64,000 nucleotides of DNA. Source: an uncultured Clostridium sp. (GTDB taxonomy: Bacteria > Bacillota > Clostridia > TANB77 > CAG-508). Position numbers and translations under genes: made by a program. Position 1 is the stretch's first letter. Each line of letters begins with the position of its first letter. Location: NCBI GenBank assembly GCA_947244325.1, contig CAMXJY010000010.1:22915-86914 (forward strand), in the 5' to 3' direction. Below are positions 17,526 through 26,896 of this stretch, in pieces. A model generated the notes under the pieces. The model saw nothing but the letters and a program-made list of their open reading frames with translations, had not been told where the DNA came from and made no database searches.

Positions 17526-18599
17526 ATGTTAAATTTTACAGTTGGACCAGTACAAATGGATGAAGAAATTAGAAGAATAGGATATGAACAAGTACCATAT
17601 TTTAGAACAGAAGAATTTTCAAAATTAATGCTTGAAAATGAAAAGCTTATTAAAAAATTTGCTAAAGCAGAAGAAAATGCAAGAGTAGCATTTATAACTG
17701 GTTCAGGTACAGCTTCAATGGAAGCTACAGTAGTTAATCTTTTTAATGAAGAAGATAATTTATTAGTAGTTAATGGTGGAAGCTTTGGAAAAAGATTTGT
17801 AGAGTTATGCAAATTATATAATTTAAAACATACAGAAATAAAACTTGATTTTGGAGAAGAACTAACGCAAGAGATATTAGATAGATATGCAAATCAAGAT
17901 TTTACAGGTTTTTTAGTTAATATTAATGAAACTTCAACAGGAATGTATTATAATATTGATATTATAAGTGAATTTTGCAAAAAGCATAATATATTTTTAG
18001 TTGTTGATGCAATAAGTTCTTTTTTAGCAGATCCAGTAGATATGGTTAAATATAATATAGGAGTAATGATTACAGGCTCACAAAAAGCATTAGCTTGTCC
18101 TCCAGGAGTATCAATAATAGTTTTATCAGAAGAAGCGCAAAAAAGAGTTTATAATAATGATGTAAGATGTATGTACTTAAATTTAAAAAGTGCTTTAGAA
18201 AATGGAGAAAGAGGACAAACTCCATTTACACCAGCTGTTGGAATTTTAATTCAGATAAATAAAAGACTTAAAATGATAGATGAAAATGGTGGAGTAGATG
18301 CAGAAATAAAAAGAGTAGCTGAGATTGCAGAAGATTTTAGAAGTAAAATTAGAACATTACCACTAAAAGTTTTTTCAAGTTCTTTATCTAATGCAGTAAC
18401 ACCAATTTGTCCAATCAATGTAACACCTTCTTCTGTATTTAATATATTAAAAAATGAATATAATATATGGGTTTGCCCAAATGGTGGTGACTTAAAAGAT
18501 AAAATTTTTAGAGTTGGACATATAGGAGCTTTAACAAAAGAAGATAATGATGTATTAATAAATGCTTTAATAGATATGCAAAAAAGAGATTTATTATAA
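17526..18599 (+). CDS. Class V PLP-dependent aminotransferase (AGT/PhnW-like)
   Basis: A 357-residue protein from the ATG at 17526, which GGAGG precedes at 17516. NFTVGPVQM opens it, as in alanine-glyoxylate and 2-aminoethylphosphonate transaminases. Also visible are FITGSGTASMEATVVNL (phosphate-binding), VVDAISSFLADPVDM (PLP-ring Asp) and ITGSQKALACPPG with the Schiff-base Lys. The substrate is unknown. Next to a cytidylyltransferase and near LicD it may make an amino-alcohol phosphate or phosphonate for decoration. No PEP mutase is in the window, so a phosphonate is unproven. Confidence 0.83.
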   Translation: MLNFTVGPVQMDEEIRRIGYEQVPYFRTEEFSKLMLENEKLIKKFAKAEENARVAFITGSGTASMEATVVNLFNEEDNLLVVNGGSFGKRFVELCKLYNLKHTEIKLDFGEELTQEILDRYANQDFTGFLVNINETSTGMYYNIDIISEFCKKHNIFLVVDAISSFLADPVDMVKYNIGVMITGSQKALACPPGVSIIVLSEEAQKRVYNNDVRCMYLNLKSALENGERGQTPFTPAVGILIQINKRLKMIDENGGVDAEIKRVAEIAEDFRSKIRTLPLKVFSSSLSNAVTPICPINVTPSSVFNILKNEYNIWVCPNGGDLKDKIFRVGHIGALTKEDNDVLINALIDMQKRDLL

Positions 18600-18614
18600 A
18601 GAGGTAAATAAGAA

Positions 18615-19943
18615 ATGGTAAAAGTAATAACATATGGAACATTTGATTTATTACACTTTGGACATATTAGGTTGCTTGAAAGAGCAAAAGAATTAGGGGA
18701 TTATTTAATTGTTGGAATAACCGCAGATGATTTTGATAAAACAAGAGGAAAAATAAATGTTCAACAATCTTTAAGTGAGAGGATAGAAGCTGTAAGAGCA
18801 ACAAATTTAGCAGATAAAATAATTGTAGAAGAATATGAAGGTCAAAAAATTGATGATATAAAAAGATATGGTGTAGATATATTTACAGTTGGTTCAGATT
18901 GGGAAGGAAAATTTGATTACTTAAATGATTATTGTAAAGTAAAATATCTAGAGAGAACAAAAGGAATTTCAAGTTCAGAAATAAGAGCTGAAAAAAGAGC
19001 AATTAGTTTAGGAATTGTTGGAGACTATGCACCATTTTTAAATAAATTTCAAAGTGAAGATGTCTATGTAAATGGTATTGAAATTACATCAATTTGTACA
19101 AATAATTTAAGCCAGATGAGTGATGCAATAAAAAAATTATCATTAGTTACTAATAATTATGATGAATTAATAAATAATGTTGATGCAGTTTATATAAAAT
19201 CTAATCCAGATGAACACTATATTCAGATAAAGAAAGCTTTATTATTGAATAAACATGTTTTATGTGAGTCACCTATTTGTTTAAATGAAGAGGAATGTAG
19301 AGAATTATTTGAACTTGCTACAGAAAGAAATTGTATTTTAATGGAAGCTATTAGAACAGCTTATTCAACAGCATACTCAAGATTATTATTATTATTAAAA
19401 GGTGGTAAGATTGGAAAAATTGTATCTGTTGATGCTACATGTTCTAGTATAAAAGATGTAAAAGATATTTCTGAAATAAATAGTTTAAAAGATTGGGGAC
19501 CTACAGCACTTTTACCAGTTTTTCAAATATTAGGTACAGATTATAATTCTAAAAAAATTATTTCAAATTTTGTAGATTCAAATAATAAAAATGATGGATT
19601 TACAAAAATTGATTTTATATATGATAAAGCAATAGGAACAATAAAAGTTGCAGAAAAAGCTAAATCAGAAGGAGACTTAATTATAACAGGAACAGACGGA
19701 TATTTATATGTACCAGCACCTTGGTGGAAAACAGATTATTTTGAAATAAGATTTGAAGACCAATCAGATAACAAAAGATATTTCTATCAATTAGATGGTG
19801 AAGGAATTAGACATGAATTAGTAAGTTTTGTACGTTCAATTCAAGAAAGAAAAAATTTAAGTAATATTAATGAAAAAGAATCTTTAGCAATATGTAAAAT
19901 TATGAATGACTTTGAAAATAAAGAAGATTTAATAGAAATATAG
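18615..19943 (+). CDS. TagD-like cytidylyltransferase fused to a Gfo/Idh/MocA-like domain
   Basis: A 442-residue fusion. Residues 1 to about 135 are a glycerol-3-phosphate cytidylyltransferase-type domain: ITYGTFDLLHFGHIRLLERAKELGD (HxGH motif) and GISSSEIRAEKRA. Residues about 136-442 resemble a Gfo/Idh/MocA oxidoreductase: NNVDAVYIKSNPDEHYIQIKKALLLNKHVLCESPICLNEEEC. Two usual features of that family look degraded: the first strand reads SLGIVGDY, without a clear GxGxxG, and the EKP motif is ESP, losing the conserved Lys. The first domain may make a CDP-activated group for LicD; the second may not be a normal dehydrogenase. Confidence 0.83.
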   Translation: MVKVITYGTFDLLHFGHIRLLERAKELGDYLIVGITADDFDKTRGKINVQQSLSERIEAVRATNLADKIIVEEYEGQKIDDIKRYGVDIFTVGSDWEGKFDYLNDYCKVKYLERTKGISSSEIRAEKRAISLGIVGDYAPFLNKFQSEDVYVNGIEITSICTNNLSQMSDAIKKLSLVTNNYDELINNVDAVYIKSNPDEHYIQIKKALLLNKHVLCESPICLNEEECRELFELATERNCILMEAIRTAYSTAYSRLLLLLKGGKIGKIVSVDATCSSIKDVKDISEINSLKDWGPTALLPVFQILGTDYNSKKIISNFVDSNNKNDGFTKIDFIYDKAIGTIKVAEKAKSEGDLIITGTDGYLYVPAPWWKTDYFEIRFEDQSDNKRYFYQLDGEGIRHELVSFVRSIQERKNLSNINEKESLAICKIMNDFENKEDLIEI

Positions 19944-19957
19944 AAAGGAAATATAAG

Positions 19958-21028
19958 TTGAACGATATAGAAGGTAAAAGCCTTGATATTGTATATGATA
20001 CACATATTGATAATAATTTAGTTGAAGAAAAAAGTATAAATAAAAGAGATTTAGGGTTAGATGCTTTAAAAGCAATACTAATAATATTGGTAGTTTTTGG
20101 GCATGCAATAGAATATTTGAAATTAGATGGTATATTTACAAAAATTCAAGGGGTAATATATGTTTTTCATATGCCAGTTTTTATATTTATTTCTGGATAT
20201 TTTTCAAAAAAGTTTGAAGATGCAGAAGGTAAAAACATAAAAAATGTTTTAATTCCATTTTTTATATTTAATACAGCATATATAATATTAGATAAAAAAA
20301 CTAGAATAGATGGTAAAACTGCTGAATATTTAAATATTTTTATGCCAGTTTATGCATATTGGTATTTATTTAGTTTGTTTATATGGAAAGCATTAATTAA
20401 ATATGTTACAAAATTTAAGTTTTCAATTGTATTAATATTTTTGATAAGTTTATATATAGGTATAGTAAATGAAGCTAATAGATTTCTTTCTGTTAGTAGA
20501 ACTTTAGCATTTTTTCCATATTTTATGTTAGGATATTATACAAGTAGAGTACATATTGAAAAAATTAGAAAGTTAAATAAGAAACTTACGATACTAATTA
20601 TATTAATATTAATGGGAGTAACATACATATTATCAGATAATATCATAGATGTGGAACTTTTTAAAAATGCTCAAAGTTATCATTCTCTTAAAGTAGAAAA
20701 TTTAAAAGGAATGGAAATAAGAACATTTCAGTTTTGTGTTTCAATATTAATGACTGTATGTTTGATAAATTTAGTACCTCAGAAAAATAATTATTTATCA
20801 AATATAGGTCAAAAAACTATAACAGTATATTTATTATCATCATTTATACAAAAATTTATGTGCATATACATAGAACGTAATAATATAGATATTATGGGAA
20901 CAAATAATATTTCTATAAGTATTTGTATTATAAGTACTATTTTGATTGTATTTATATGTTCGTTAGATAAGGTACATGAAACATATAATAAAATTATAGA
21001 TTGGATATATAGAAAAGTTACAATATAG
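19958..21028 (+). CDS. Membrane acyltransferase family 3 (OafA-like)
   Basis: A 356-residue protein with a short cytoplasmic N-terminus and about ten transmembrane helices. RDLGLDALKAILIILVVFGHAIEYL carries the family's early catalytic His, and VFHMPVFIFISGYFSKKF is the second signature. Members O-acetylate or succinylate surface glycans. The TTG start at 19958 follows GAAAGGAA. It is the last gene of the polysaccharide locus and is followed by a terminator. Confidence 0.85.
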   Translation: MNDIEGKSLDIVYDTHIDNNLVEEKSINKRDLGLDALKAILIILVVFGHAIEYLKLDGIFTKIQGVIYVFHMPVFIFISGYFSKKFEDAEGKNIKNVLIPFFIFNTAYIILDKKTRIDGKTAEYLNIFMPVYAYWYLFSLFIWKALIKYVTKFKFSIVLIFLISLYIGIVNEANRFLSVSRTLAFFPYFMLGYYTSRVHIEKIRKLNKKLTILIILILMGVTYILSDNIIDVELFKNAQSYHSLKVENLKGMEIRTFQFCVSILMTVCLINLVPQKNNYLSNIGQKTITVYLLSSFIQKFMCIYIERNNIDIMGTNNISISICIISTILIVFICSLDKVHETYNKIIDWIYRKVTI

Positions 21029-21062
21029 AGTAGAAAGTTCAAAGAAAATTTCTAATAAATAT

Positions 21063-21099
21063 AAAAAGATTCGAGTTAGTATTATAACTCGAATTTTTT
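21063..21099 (+). terminator. Terminator at the end of the polysaccharide locus
   Basis: Stem AAAAGATTCGAGTTA / TAACTCGAATTTTTT (imperfect at the base) with a six-base loop and a T run. Confidence 0.82.
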
Positions 21100-21124
21100 G
21101 CAAAAAAGTATATTAATAAAACTA

Positions 21125-21153
21125 TTGATAATTTTACAATTTTGTAATAAAAT
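21125..21153 (+). promoter_or_regulatory. Probable promoter of the first repeat-protein gene
   Basis: TTGATA at 21125-21130, a 17-base spacer and TAAAAT at 21148-21153. The 5' leader then reads TAACCC-AT-TAAAAGTTAGGGGG, in which CCC could pair with the GGGGG ribosome-binding site. Confidence 0.5.
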
Positions 21154-21183
21154 TAACCCATTAAAAGTTAGGGGGAAAATAAA

Positions 21184-23556
21184 ATGAAAAAAATCTCTAA
21201 AATACTACTAGCCGTAGTAATTTTTAACATGATTGTTATAGCAAATGTATTTGCGTCAGAAGAAACTAATCTTACAGTAAGTGAAGTAAGAGAAAATGCA
21301 AAAATTTTAAATTCAGGAGAATATGAGTATGTTGAAATAGAAGAAGTTACTCATGTAAATCCTTTGTATGAAGATGTTATAGATGAAGAGGATTTAATAA
21401 AACCTGTTGATGCTAAGCTTTTATATAGTAATGGTACTGATTGTAAAACTGTAACAGAAGCAGGAAATCAGTTAAGAGAAGGATTAAAAACAAGAACTCA
21501 AACGATGCAAATTACTTATATAACAAATGCAAATTTAGATGGAACAATATATTATCAAATTATAGATGAAGCAATGAAACATACAGGAGTTCCAACAGAA
21601 GGTGATTATTTACTTTGGCAATATGGAGGATGGAACGCTAAAGCTAGTGGAAATATATATGCAGGAAAATATTATTATACATTAACATTTACATTTACTT
21701 ATTATACAACATATGAACAAGAAAAACAGATGGATACAGCTGTTACTAATTTATTGAATTCATTAAATTTAAGTGGAACAGATTATGAAAAAATAACAAA
21801 AATTTATGATTATATATGTAAGAATATTGCATATGATTATACTTCAGCAGGTATGTTAAAACATACAGCATATGCAGCATTAATTAATAAAAAAGCTGTT
21901 TGTCAAGGATATGCAGCATTATTTTATAGACTAGCTTTAGAAAATGATATTGATGTTCGTCTTATACCAGGACTAGGTAATGGTGGAGCTCATGGTTGGA
22001 ATATAGTTAAAATAGAAGATAAATATTATAATGTTGATGCAACATGGGATATTAATTTTGTAAACAGAGGATATAGATATTATTTAGTAACAGATTCAAA
22101 TTTTTCAGATCACATAAGAGATGCAGAATATGCAACAAATGAATTTTATAAAAAATATCCAATGGGAACTACAAATTATACATCAGCAATGAATGAAATT
22201 TATAAAAAAACAACAAAAGTAATAAAGATAAATAATGTTTGGAGAATGCTAATAGAAGGTGTAGTTGATTATAATTATACAGGAATAGGAAAAAACGATT
22301 TAGGAACATGGTATTTAAAAGATGGAGAAGTAAGATTTGATTATACAGGAACATATTTTGATGGAGAGCAAGGATATATAATCGAAGGTGGAAAAGTATA
22401 CGCAACTGTAAATAAAAACACAACAGAAGTAATTAAAATAAACAACATCTGGAGAATGGTAAAAAACGGAATTGTAGATTATGGGTATACAGGGATAGGA
22501 ACAAATGATTTAGGAACATGGCTTATAGAAAAAGGAAAAGTAACATTTAACTATACAGGAAATTATACAGATGCAGATGGAAAAACATATATTATAGAGA
22601 AAAGCAAAGTAAGAACAGATTGTACCGAAGTAGTGAAAGTAAATAATATATGGAGAATGGTTATAAATGGAATAGTAGATTACAATTATACAGGAACAGG
22701 TAAAAATAGTTTTGGAACATGGTATGTGGAAAATGGAGTAGTAGATTTAAAATATACAGGAACATATTATGAAGGAGATAAAGCTCATATAGTGGAAAGT
22801 AGCAAAATATATGCAACTGTTAATAAAAATGGAACTGATGTAGTAAAAGTAAATAATATCTGGAGAATGGTGAAAAATGGAGTTGTAGATTATAACTATA
22901 CAGGAATAGGAAAAAACAGTTTAGGAACATGGCTTATAGAAAAAGGAAAAGTAACATTTAGCTATACAGGAAATTATACAGATGCAGATGGAAAAACATA
23001 TATTATAGAGAAAAGCAAAGTAAGAACAGATTGTACCGAAGTAGTGAAAGTAAATAATATATGGAGAATGGTTATAAATGGAATAGTAGATTACAATTAT
23101 ACAGGAACAGGTAAAAATAGTTTTGGAACATGGTATGTGGAAAATGGAGTAGTAGATTTAAAATATACAGGAACATATTATGAAGGAGATAAAGCACACA
23201 TAGTAGAAGGTAGCAAAATATATGCAACTGTTAATAAAAACATAACAGAAGTAATGAAAATAAACAATGTATGGAGAATGGTTATAAATGGAAAAATAGA
23301 TTATAACTATACAGGAATAGGAAAAAATAATTTAGGAACATGGCTTATAGAAAAGGGAAAAGTAACATTTAACTATACAGGAAATTATATAGATAAAAAT
23401 GTTGAGGTTCATAACTGTAATTGTGGTTGGAATACAACTGATTATGATGAACTAAAGAATCATATGTACAATCATGCTATCAAAGGTGAAAAAAATAGTT
23501 ATAGCACACATGTTGGAAAAGTTTATAAAGTAGAAAAGAGTAAAGTTATTCTTTAA
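21184..23556 (+). CDS. Secreted transglutaminase-like protein with six surface-repeat modules
   Basis: A 790-residue protein. Signal peptide at residues 1-24 (KISKILLAVVIFNMIVIANVFA). Residues about 75-330 hold a transglutaminase-like domain with Cys240 (KKAVCQGYAALFYRLA), His270 (GGAHGWNIVKI) and Asp285 (YYNVDATWD). From about residue 345 there are six W/Y/G-rich modules of 67-70 residues, each containing KINN.WRM.ING..DYNYTGIG and LGTW plus GKVTF.YTG. They resemble clostridial wall-binding repeats. The last module is interrupted by a Cys/His-rich insert (CNCGW...HMYNH). It probably acts on the cell wall or surface; substrate is unknown. Confidence 0.85.
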   Translation: MKKISKILLAVVIFNMIVIANVFASEETNLTVSEVRENAKILNSGEYEYVEIEEVTHVNPLYEDVIDEEDLIKPVDAKLLYSNGTDCKTVTEAGNQLREGLKTRTQTMQITYITNANLDGTIYYQIIDEAMKHTGVPTEGDYLLWQYGGWNAKASGNIYAGKYYYTLTFTFTYYTTYEQEKQMDTAVTNLLNSLNLSGTDYEKITKIYDYICKNIAYDYTSAGMLKHTAYAALINKKAVCQGYAALFYRLALENDIDVRLIPGLGNGGAHGWNIVKIEDKYYNVDATWDINFVNRGYRYYLVTDSNFSDHIRDAEYATNEFYKKYPMGTTNYTSAMNEIYKKTTKVIKINNVWRMLIEGVVDYNYTGIGKNDLGTWYLKDGEVRFDYTGTYFDGEQGYIIEGGKVYATVNKNTTEVIKINNIWRMVKNGIVDYGYTGIGTNDLGTWLIEKGKVTFNYTGNYTDADGKTYIIEKSKVRTDCTEVVKVNNIWRMVINGIVDYNYTGTGKNSFGTWYVENGVVDLKYTGTYYEGDKAHIVESSKIYATVNKNGTDVVKVNNIWRMVKNGVVDYNYTGIGKNSLGTWLIEKGKVTFSYTGNYTDADGKTYIIEKSKVRTDCTEVVKVNNIWRMVINGIVDYNYTGTGKNSFGTWYVENGVVDLKYTGTYYEGDKAHIVEGSKIYATVNKNITEVMKINNVWRMVINGKIDYNYTGIGKNNLGTWLIEKGKVTFNYTGNYIDKNVEVHNCNCGWNTTDYDELKNHMYNHAIKGEKNSYSTHVGKVYKVEKSKVIL
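22510..23241 (+). repeat. Internal 411-bp tandem duplication in the transglutaminase gene
   Basis: The segment from about 22510 to 22830 reappears 411 bases later, from about 22921 to 23241, nearly base for base. For example TGTACCGAAGTAGTGAAAG is at 22621 and 23032. The unit equals 137 codons, one 70-residue plus one 67-residue module. The few differences include AAC/AGC in F(N/S)YTG and GTGGAAAGT/GTAGAAGGT. The reading frame is kept. Confidence 0.9.
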
Positions 23557-23602
23557 TTGAAAAGAGGTAAGAATAACCAATTTATAAAAAAGAGGTAATT
23601 AA

Positions 23603-26600
23603 ATGAAAAAATTAATTAAATTATTATTTCTTATATTAATTTTAAGTTTTACTATATATAGTGTGACTTCATTTGCAAGTACAAATGGAATAACTAATAC
23701 AGAAGTTGTAAATGGAGTTAACACTGTTGATTTAAAAAATGAAGTTGATAACAATAATAATATAATTGTAAGTGAAGAAATAAACGAATCGAACTCAAAT
23801 GACATAAATAGTACAGATATAGAAGTGATTTCAGATAATGAAAATGTAGAAGATGTTTCTAATGAAAGTACAGAACTTTTAGCCTATACTGATGGACTTG
23901 TAAAAATAGGTAATGACTGGAGAGTAGTTGTAAACGGAAAAATAGATTACAATTATACAGGAATAGCAACAAATCAAAATGGAACTTGGTTTGTAAAAAA
24001 TGGAACAATAAAATATGATTATACAGGACACTATACAGACAAAAATGGAAAGACATACATTATTGAAAAAAATAAGGTAATGACAAATTTAAAAACAGTA
24101 ATGAAGATAGATAATATCTGGAGAATGGTTATAAATGGAGTAGTAGACTATAATTATACAGGAATAGGAACAAATGATTTAGGAACATGGTTTATAGAAA
24201 ATGGAAGAGTAACATTTAACTATACAGGAACATATTTTGAAGGAGAAAAGGCATACATAATTGAAGCAAGTAAAGTAAAAGCAGAAACTAAAAAAACAGG
24301 AACAACATTAGTAAAAATAGGTAATGACTGGAGAGTAGCAGTAAATGGATACATAGATTATAATTATATAGGAATAGTATCAAATCAAAATGGAACTTGG
24401 TTTGTAAGAAATGGAACAATAAAATATGATTATACAGGAAATTACACAGATAAAAATGGAAAAACATATATTATAGAAAAAAGTCAAGTAATGACAGGCT
24501 TAAACAAAGTAATAAAAATAGACAATATATGGAGAATGGTTGTAAAAGGAATAGTAGATTATAATTATAAGGGAATTGGAACAAATGAAAATGGAACATG
24601 GTATTTAGAGAATGGAAAAGTAGGATTTGATTATACAGGAACATATTTTGAAGGTGATAAAGCGTATATAGCAGAAGAAAGTAAAGTATATGCAACTGTT
24701 AATAAAAATACAACAGAAGTAATTAAAATAAATGGAACATGGAGAATGGTTATAAATGGAAAAGTAAATTATAACTATACAGGTATAGGAAAAAATAATT
24801 TAGGAACATGGCTTGTAGAAAAAGGAAAAGTAACTTTTAAATATACAGGAATTTATAATGATAACACAGGTACATATATAATAAAAGAAAGTAAAGTAGA
24901 TTCTAATTTAAACAAAGTAATAAAAATAGACAATATATGGAGAATGGTTGTAAAAGGAATAGTCGATTATAATTATACAGGAATTGGAACAAATGAAAAT
25001 GGAACATGGTATTTAGAAAATGGAAAAGTAGGATTTGATTATACAGGAACAAAATTTATAGGAGATAAAGCATATATAGTAGAAGAAAGTAAAGTAAAAG
25101 CAGAGGCTCCAAAAGTAGGAACAGCATTAGTAAAAATAGATAATGACTGGAGAGTAGCAGTAGATGGATATATAGACTATAAATATACAGGAATAGTATC
25201 AAATCAAAATGGAACATGGTTTGTAAAAGATGGAACAATAAAATATGATTATACAGGACATTATAAAGCTAAAGATGGAAAGACATATGTTATTGAAAAC
25301 AGCAAAGTACAGACACATTATACAGGTGTTATGAAAATAGATAATATCTGGAGAATGGTTGTAAAAGGAATAGTAGATTATAATTATGATGGAATAGGAA
25401 CTAATATATTTGGAACTTGGTATGTACAAAAAGGACAAGTAACATTAAGTTTTACAGGAACATATTTTAATGGAGACAAGGCGTATATAGCAGAAGATAG
25501 TAAAGTATATGCAACTGTAAATAAAAACACAACAGAAGTAATTAAAATAAACAACATCTGGAGAATGATTATAAATGGAAAAGTAAATTATACATATAAT
25601 GGAATAGGTTCAAATTCATTAGGAATATGGGTATTACAAAATGGAACAGTAAATTTTGCTTACACAGGAGAATATAAAGATTCACAAGGAAGCATATATA
25701 ACGTAAAAGATGGAAAAGTAAGAGAAGTTATAAAAAATGCAAAATATCCAGGAACTATGTGGGTAGATTCACCAGCTAAAGATAGTAAACACGCAAGTAA
25801 TGTAATAAGTGTTAGTGGATGGGCATTATCAGATACAACAGGAGATATAATAAGAATATATTTAGATGATAAGTTTGTAGCTGAAGCACCAAGAAAACAA
25901 AGAGAAGATGTATTTGTAGCATATCCTAATAGTTATGGAGACAGAGCTAAAAATCCACAACCAGGATTTGAGTATAATCTTAATATTGCAAATGTAAGTA
26001 ATGGAAATCATATAATAAAAATAGTTAATGTGGCTAGTGATAGAAATACAATAATTCAATCAAGAGAAGTTCAATTTAATATTGTAAGACTTGAAAAACA
26101 ACATAGAGGAATTGATGTTTCAAAATATCAAGGAAATATAAATTGGCAGGCTGTAAAAAATAGTGGTGTTGATTTTGCTATATTAAGAATTGGATATTAT
26201 TTACAATCATCAAATACTGTAGTAAAAGATCCTTGGTTTGAGTCATATTATAATTCATGTAGAAGTTTAGGAATAGCAGTAGGCGGATACTTCTATTCAT
26301 ATGCATTTAACGGTCCAGAAGCAGCAGTAGAAGCAGAAGCATGCTTATCTATAATTAGAGGAAAATATTTTGATATGCCTATTTTTATAGATGTTGAAGA
26401 TAATGTTTTAAAAAATGCAGTAGCAAATGGAACTACAAATGTTAATGAACTTACAAATGCTAGTATCACATTTTGTGATACTATGATTAGAAATGGATTC
26501 CAGGCAGGAGTATATGCAAGTAAGAATTTCTTCCAAACTTACTTAAATGCACCAGTTCTTGAAAGATATAATATTTGGCTTGCTCATTATACATCACAAA

Positions 26601-26716
26601 CAGATTATACAGGAAGATATGATGTGTGGCAATATACAAGTCAAGGATCAGTTCCAGGAATTGATGGACCAGTAGATTTAGATTGGAGTATGAAGAAATT
26701 TTTCAATATGAAATAA
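23603..26716 (+). CDS. Secreted GH25 muramidase with nine surface-repeat modules
   Basis: A 1037-residue protein. Signal peptide about residues 1-26, then an Asn/Glu/Ser-rich linker to about residue 92. Nine W/Y/G-rich modules follow to about residue 710, the same family as in the preceding gene. Next is a beta-rich linker domain of about 120 residues (GTMWVDSPAKDS, SVSGWALSDTTGDIIRIYLDD). The C-terminal approximately 205 residues are a glycosyl hydrolase 25 lysozyme: GIDVSKYQGNINW (D838), FIDVED (D930, E932) and DVWQYTSQG. It should cleave peptidoglycan beta-1,4 bonds. It starts 47 bases after the preceding gene, behind AGAGGT, and probably shares its transcript. Confidence 0.92.
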   Translation: MKKLIKLLFLILILSFTIYSVTSFASTNGITNTEVVNGVNTVDLKNEVDNNNNIIVSEEINESNSNDINSTDIEVISDNENVEDVSNESTELLAYTDGLVKIGNDWRVVVNGKIDYNYTGIATNQNGTWFVKNGTIKYDYTGHYTDKNGKTYIIEKNKVMTNLKTVMKIDNIWRMVINGVVDYNYTGIGTNDLGTWFIENGRVTFNYTGTYFEGEKAYIIEASKVKAETKKTGTTLVKIGNDWRVAVNGYIDYNYIGIVSNQNGTWFVRNGTIKYDYTGNYTDKNGKTYIIEKSQVMTGLNKVIKIDNIWRMVVKGIVDYNYKGIGTNENGTWYLENGKVGFDYTGTYFEGDKAYIAEESKVYATVNKNTTEVIKINGTWRMVINGKVNYNYTGIGKNNLGTWLVEKGKVTFKYTGIYNDNTGTYIIKESKVDSNLNKVIKIDNIWRMVVKGIVDYNYTGIGTNENGTWYLENGKVGFDYTGTKFIGDKAYIVEESKVKAEAPKVGTALVKIDNDWRVAVDGYIDYKYTGIVSNQNGTWFVKDGTIKYDYTGHYKAKDGKTYVIENSKVQTHYTGVMKIDNIWRMVVKGIVDYNYDGIGTNIFGTWYVQKGQVTLSFTGTYFNGDKAYIAEDSKVYATVNKNTTEVIKINNIWRMIINGKVNYTYNGIGSNSLGIWVLQNGTVNFAYTGEYKDSQGSIYNVKDGKVREVIKNAKYPGTMWVDSPAKDSKHASNVISVSGWALSDTTGDIIRIYLDDKFVAEAPRKQREDVFVAYPNSYGDRAKNPQPGFEYNLNIANVSNGNHIIKIVNVASDRNTIIQSREVQFNIVRLEKQHRGIDVSKYQGNINWQAVKNSGVDFAILRIGYYLQSSNTVVKDPWFESYYNSCRSLGIAVGGYFYSYAFNGPEAAVEAEACLSIIRGKYFDMPIFIDVEDNVLKNAVANGTTNVNELTNASITFCDTMIRNGFQAGVYASKNFFQTYLNAPVLERYNIWLAHYTSQTDYTGRYDVWQYTSQGSVPGIDGPVDLDWSMKKFFNMK

Positions 26717-26732
26717 GTATATAATAAGATAT

Positions 26733-26764
26733 AAAAATGCAGTTCAATTTGAACTGCATTTTTT
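26733..26764 (+). terminator. Terminator after the GH25 gene
   Basis: AAAAATGCAGTTCAA / TTTGAACTGCATTTTTT, an almost perfect stem with a T run. Confidence 0.9.
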
Positions 26765-26795
26765 ATAAATAAATTTACATAATATTAAAAAAGTC

Positions 26796-26824
26796 TTGAA
26801 AAACACGGGAAAATTTTGTATAAT
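26796..26824 (+). promoter_or_regulatory. Promoter of the short transglutaminase-like gene
   Basis: TTGAAA at 26796-26801, a 17-base spacer and perfect TATAAT at 26819-26824. The leader contains the inverted repeat AACTTACGCAAGTT directly before the GGGGGAA ribosome-binding site at 26885, so some control of translation is possible. Confidence 0.78.
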
Positions 26825-26896
26825 AATATCTGTAATATTTTTGTAACAATTATGAAAAATAACTGTAATAACTTACGCAAGTTGGGGGAAATAAAG

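Noticed and set aside
22169..25438. Several leftward open frames inside the repeat-protein genes
   Set aside because: They are antisense frames kept open by the low-complexity A+T-rich coding strand, lack ribosome-binding sites and encode unlikely Leu/Tyr-rich strings.
22100..25750. Regularly spaced similar sequences that could suggest a CRISPR array
   Set aside because: The repeats are about 200 bases apart, lie in two long open reading frames and translate into protein modules; no short direct repeats with unique spacers exist.
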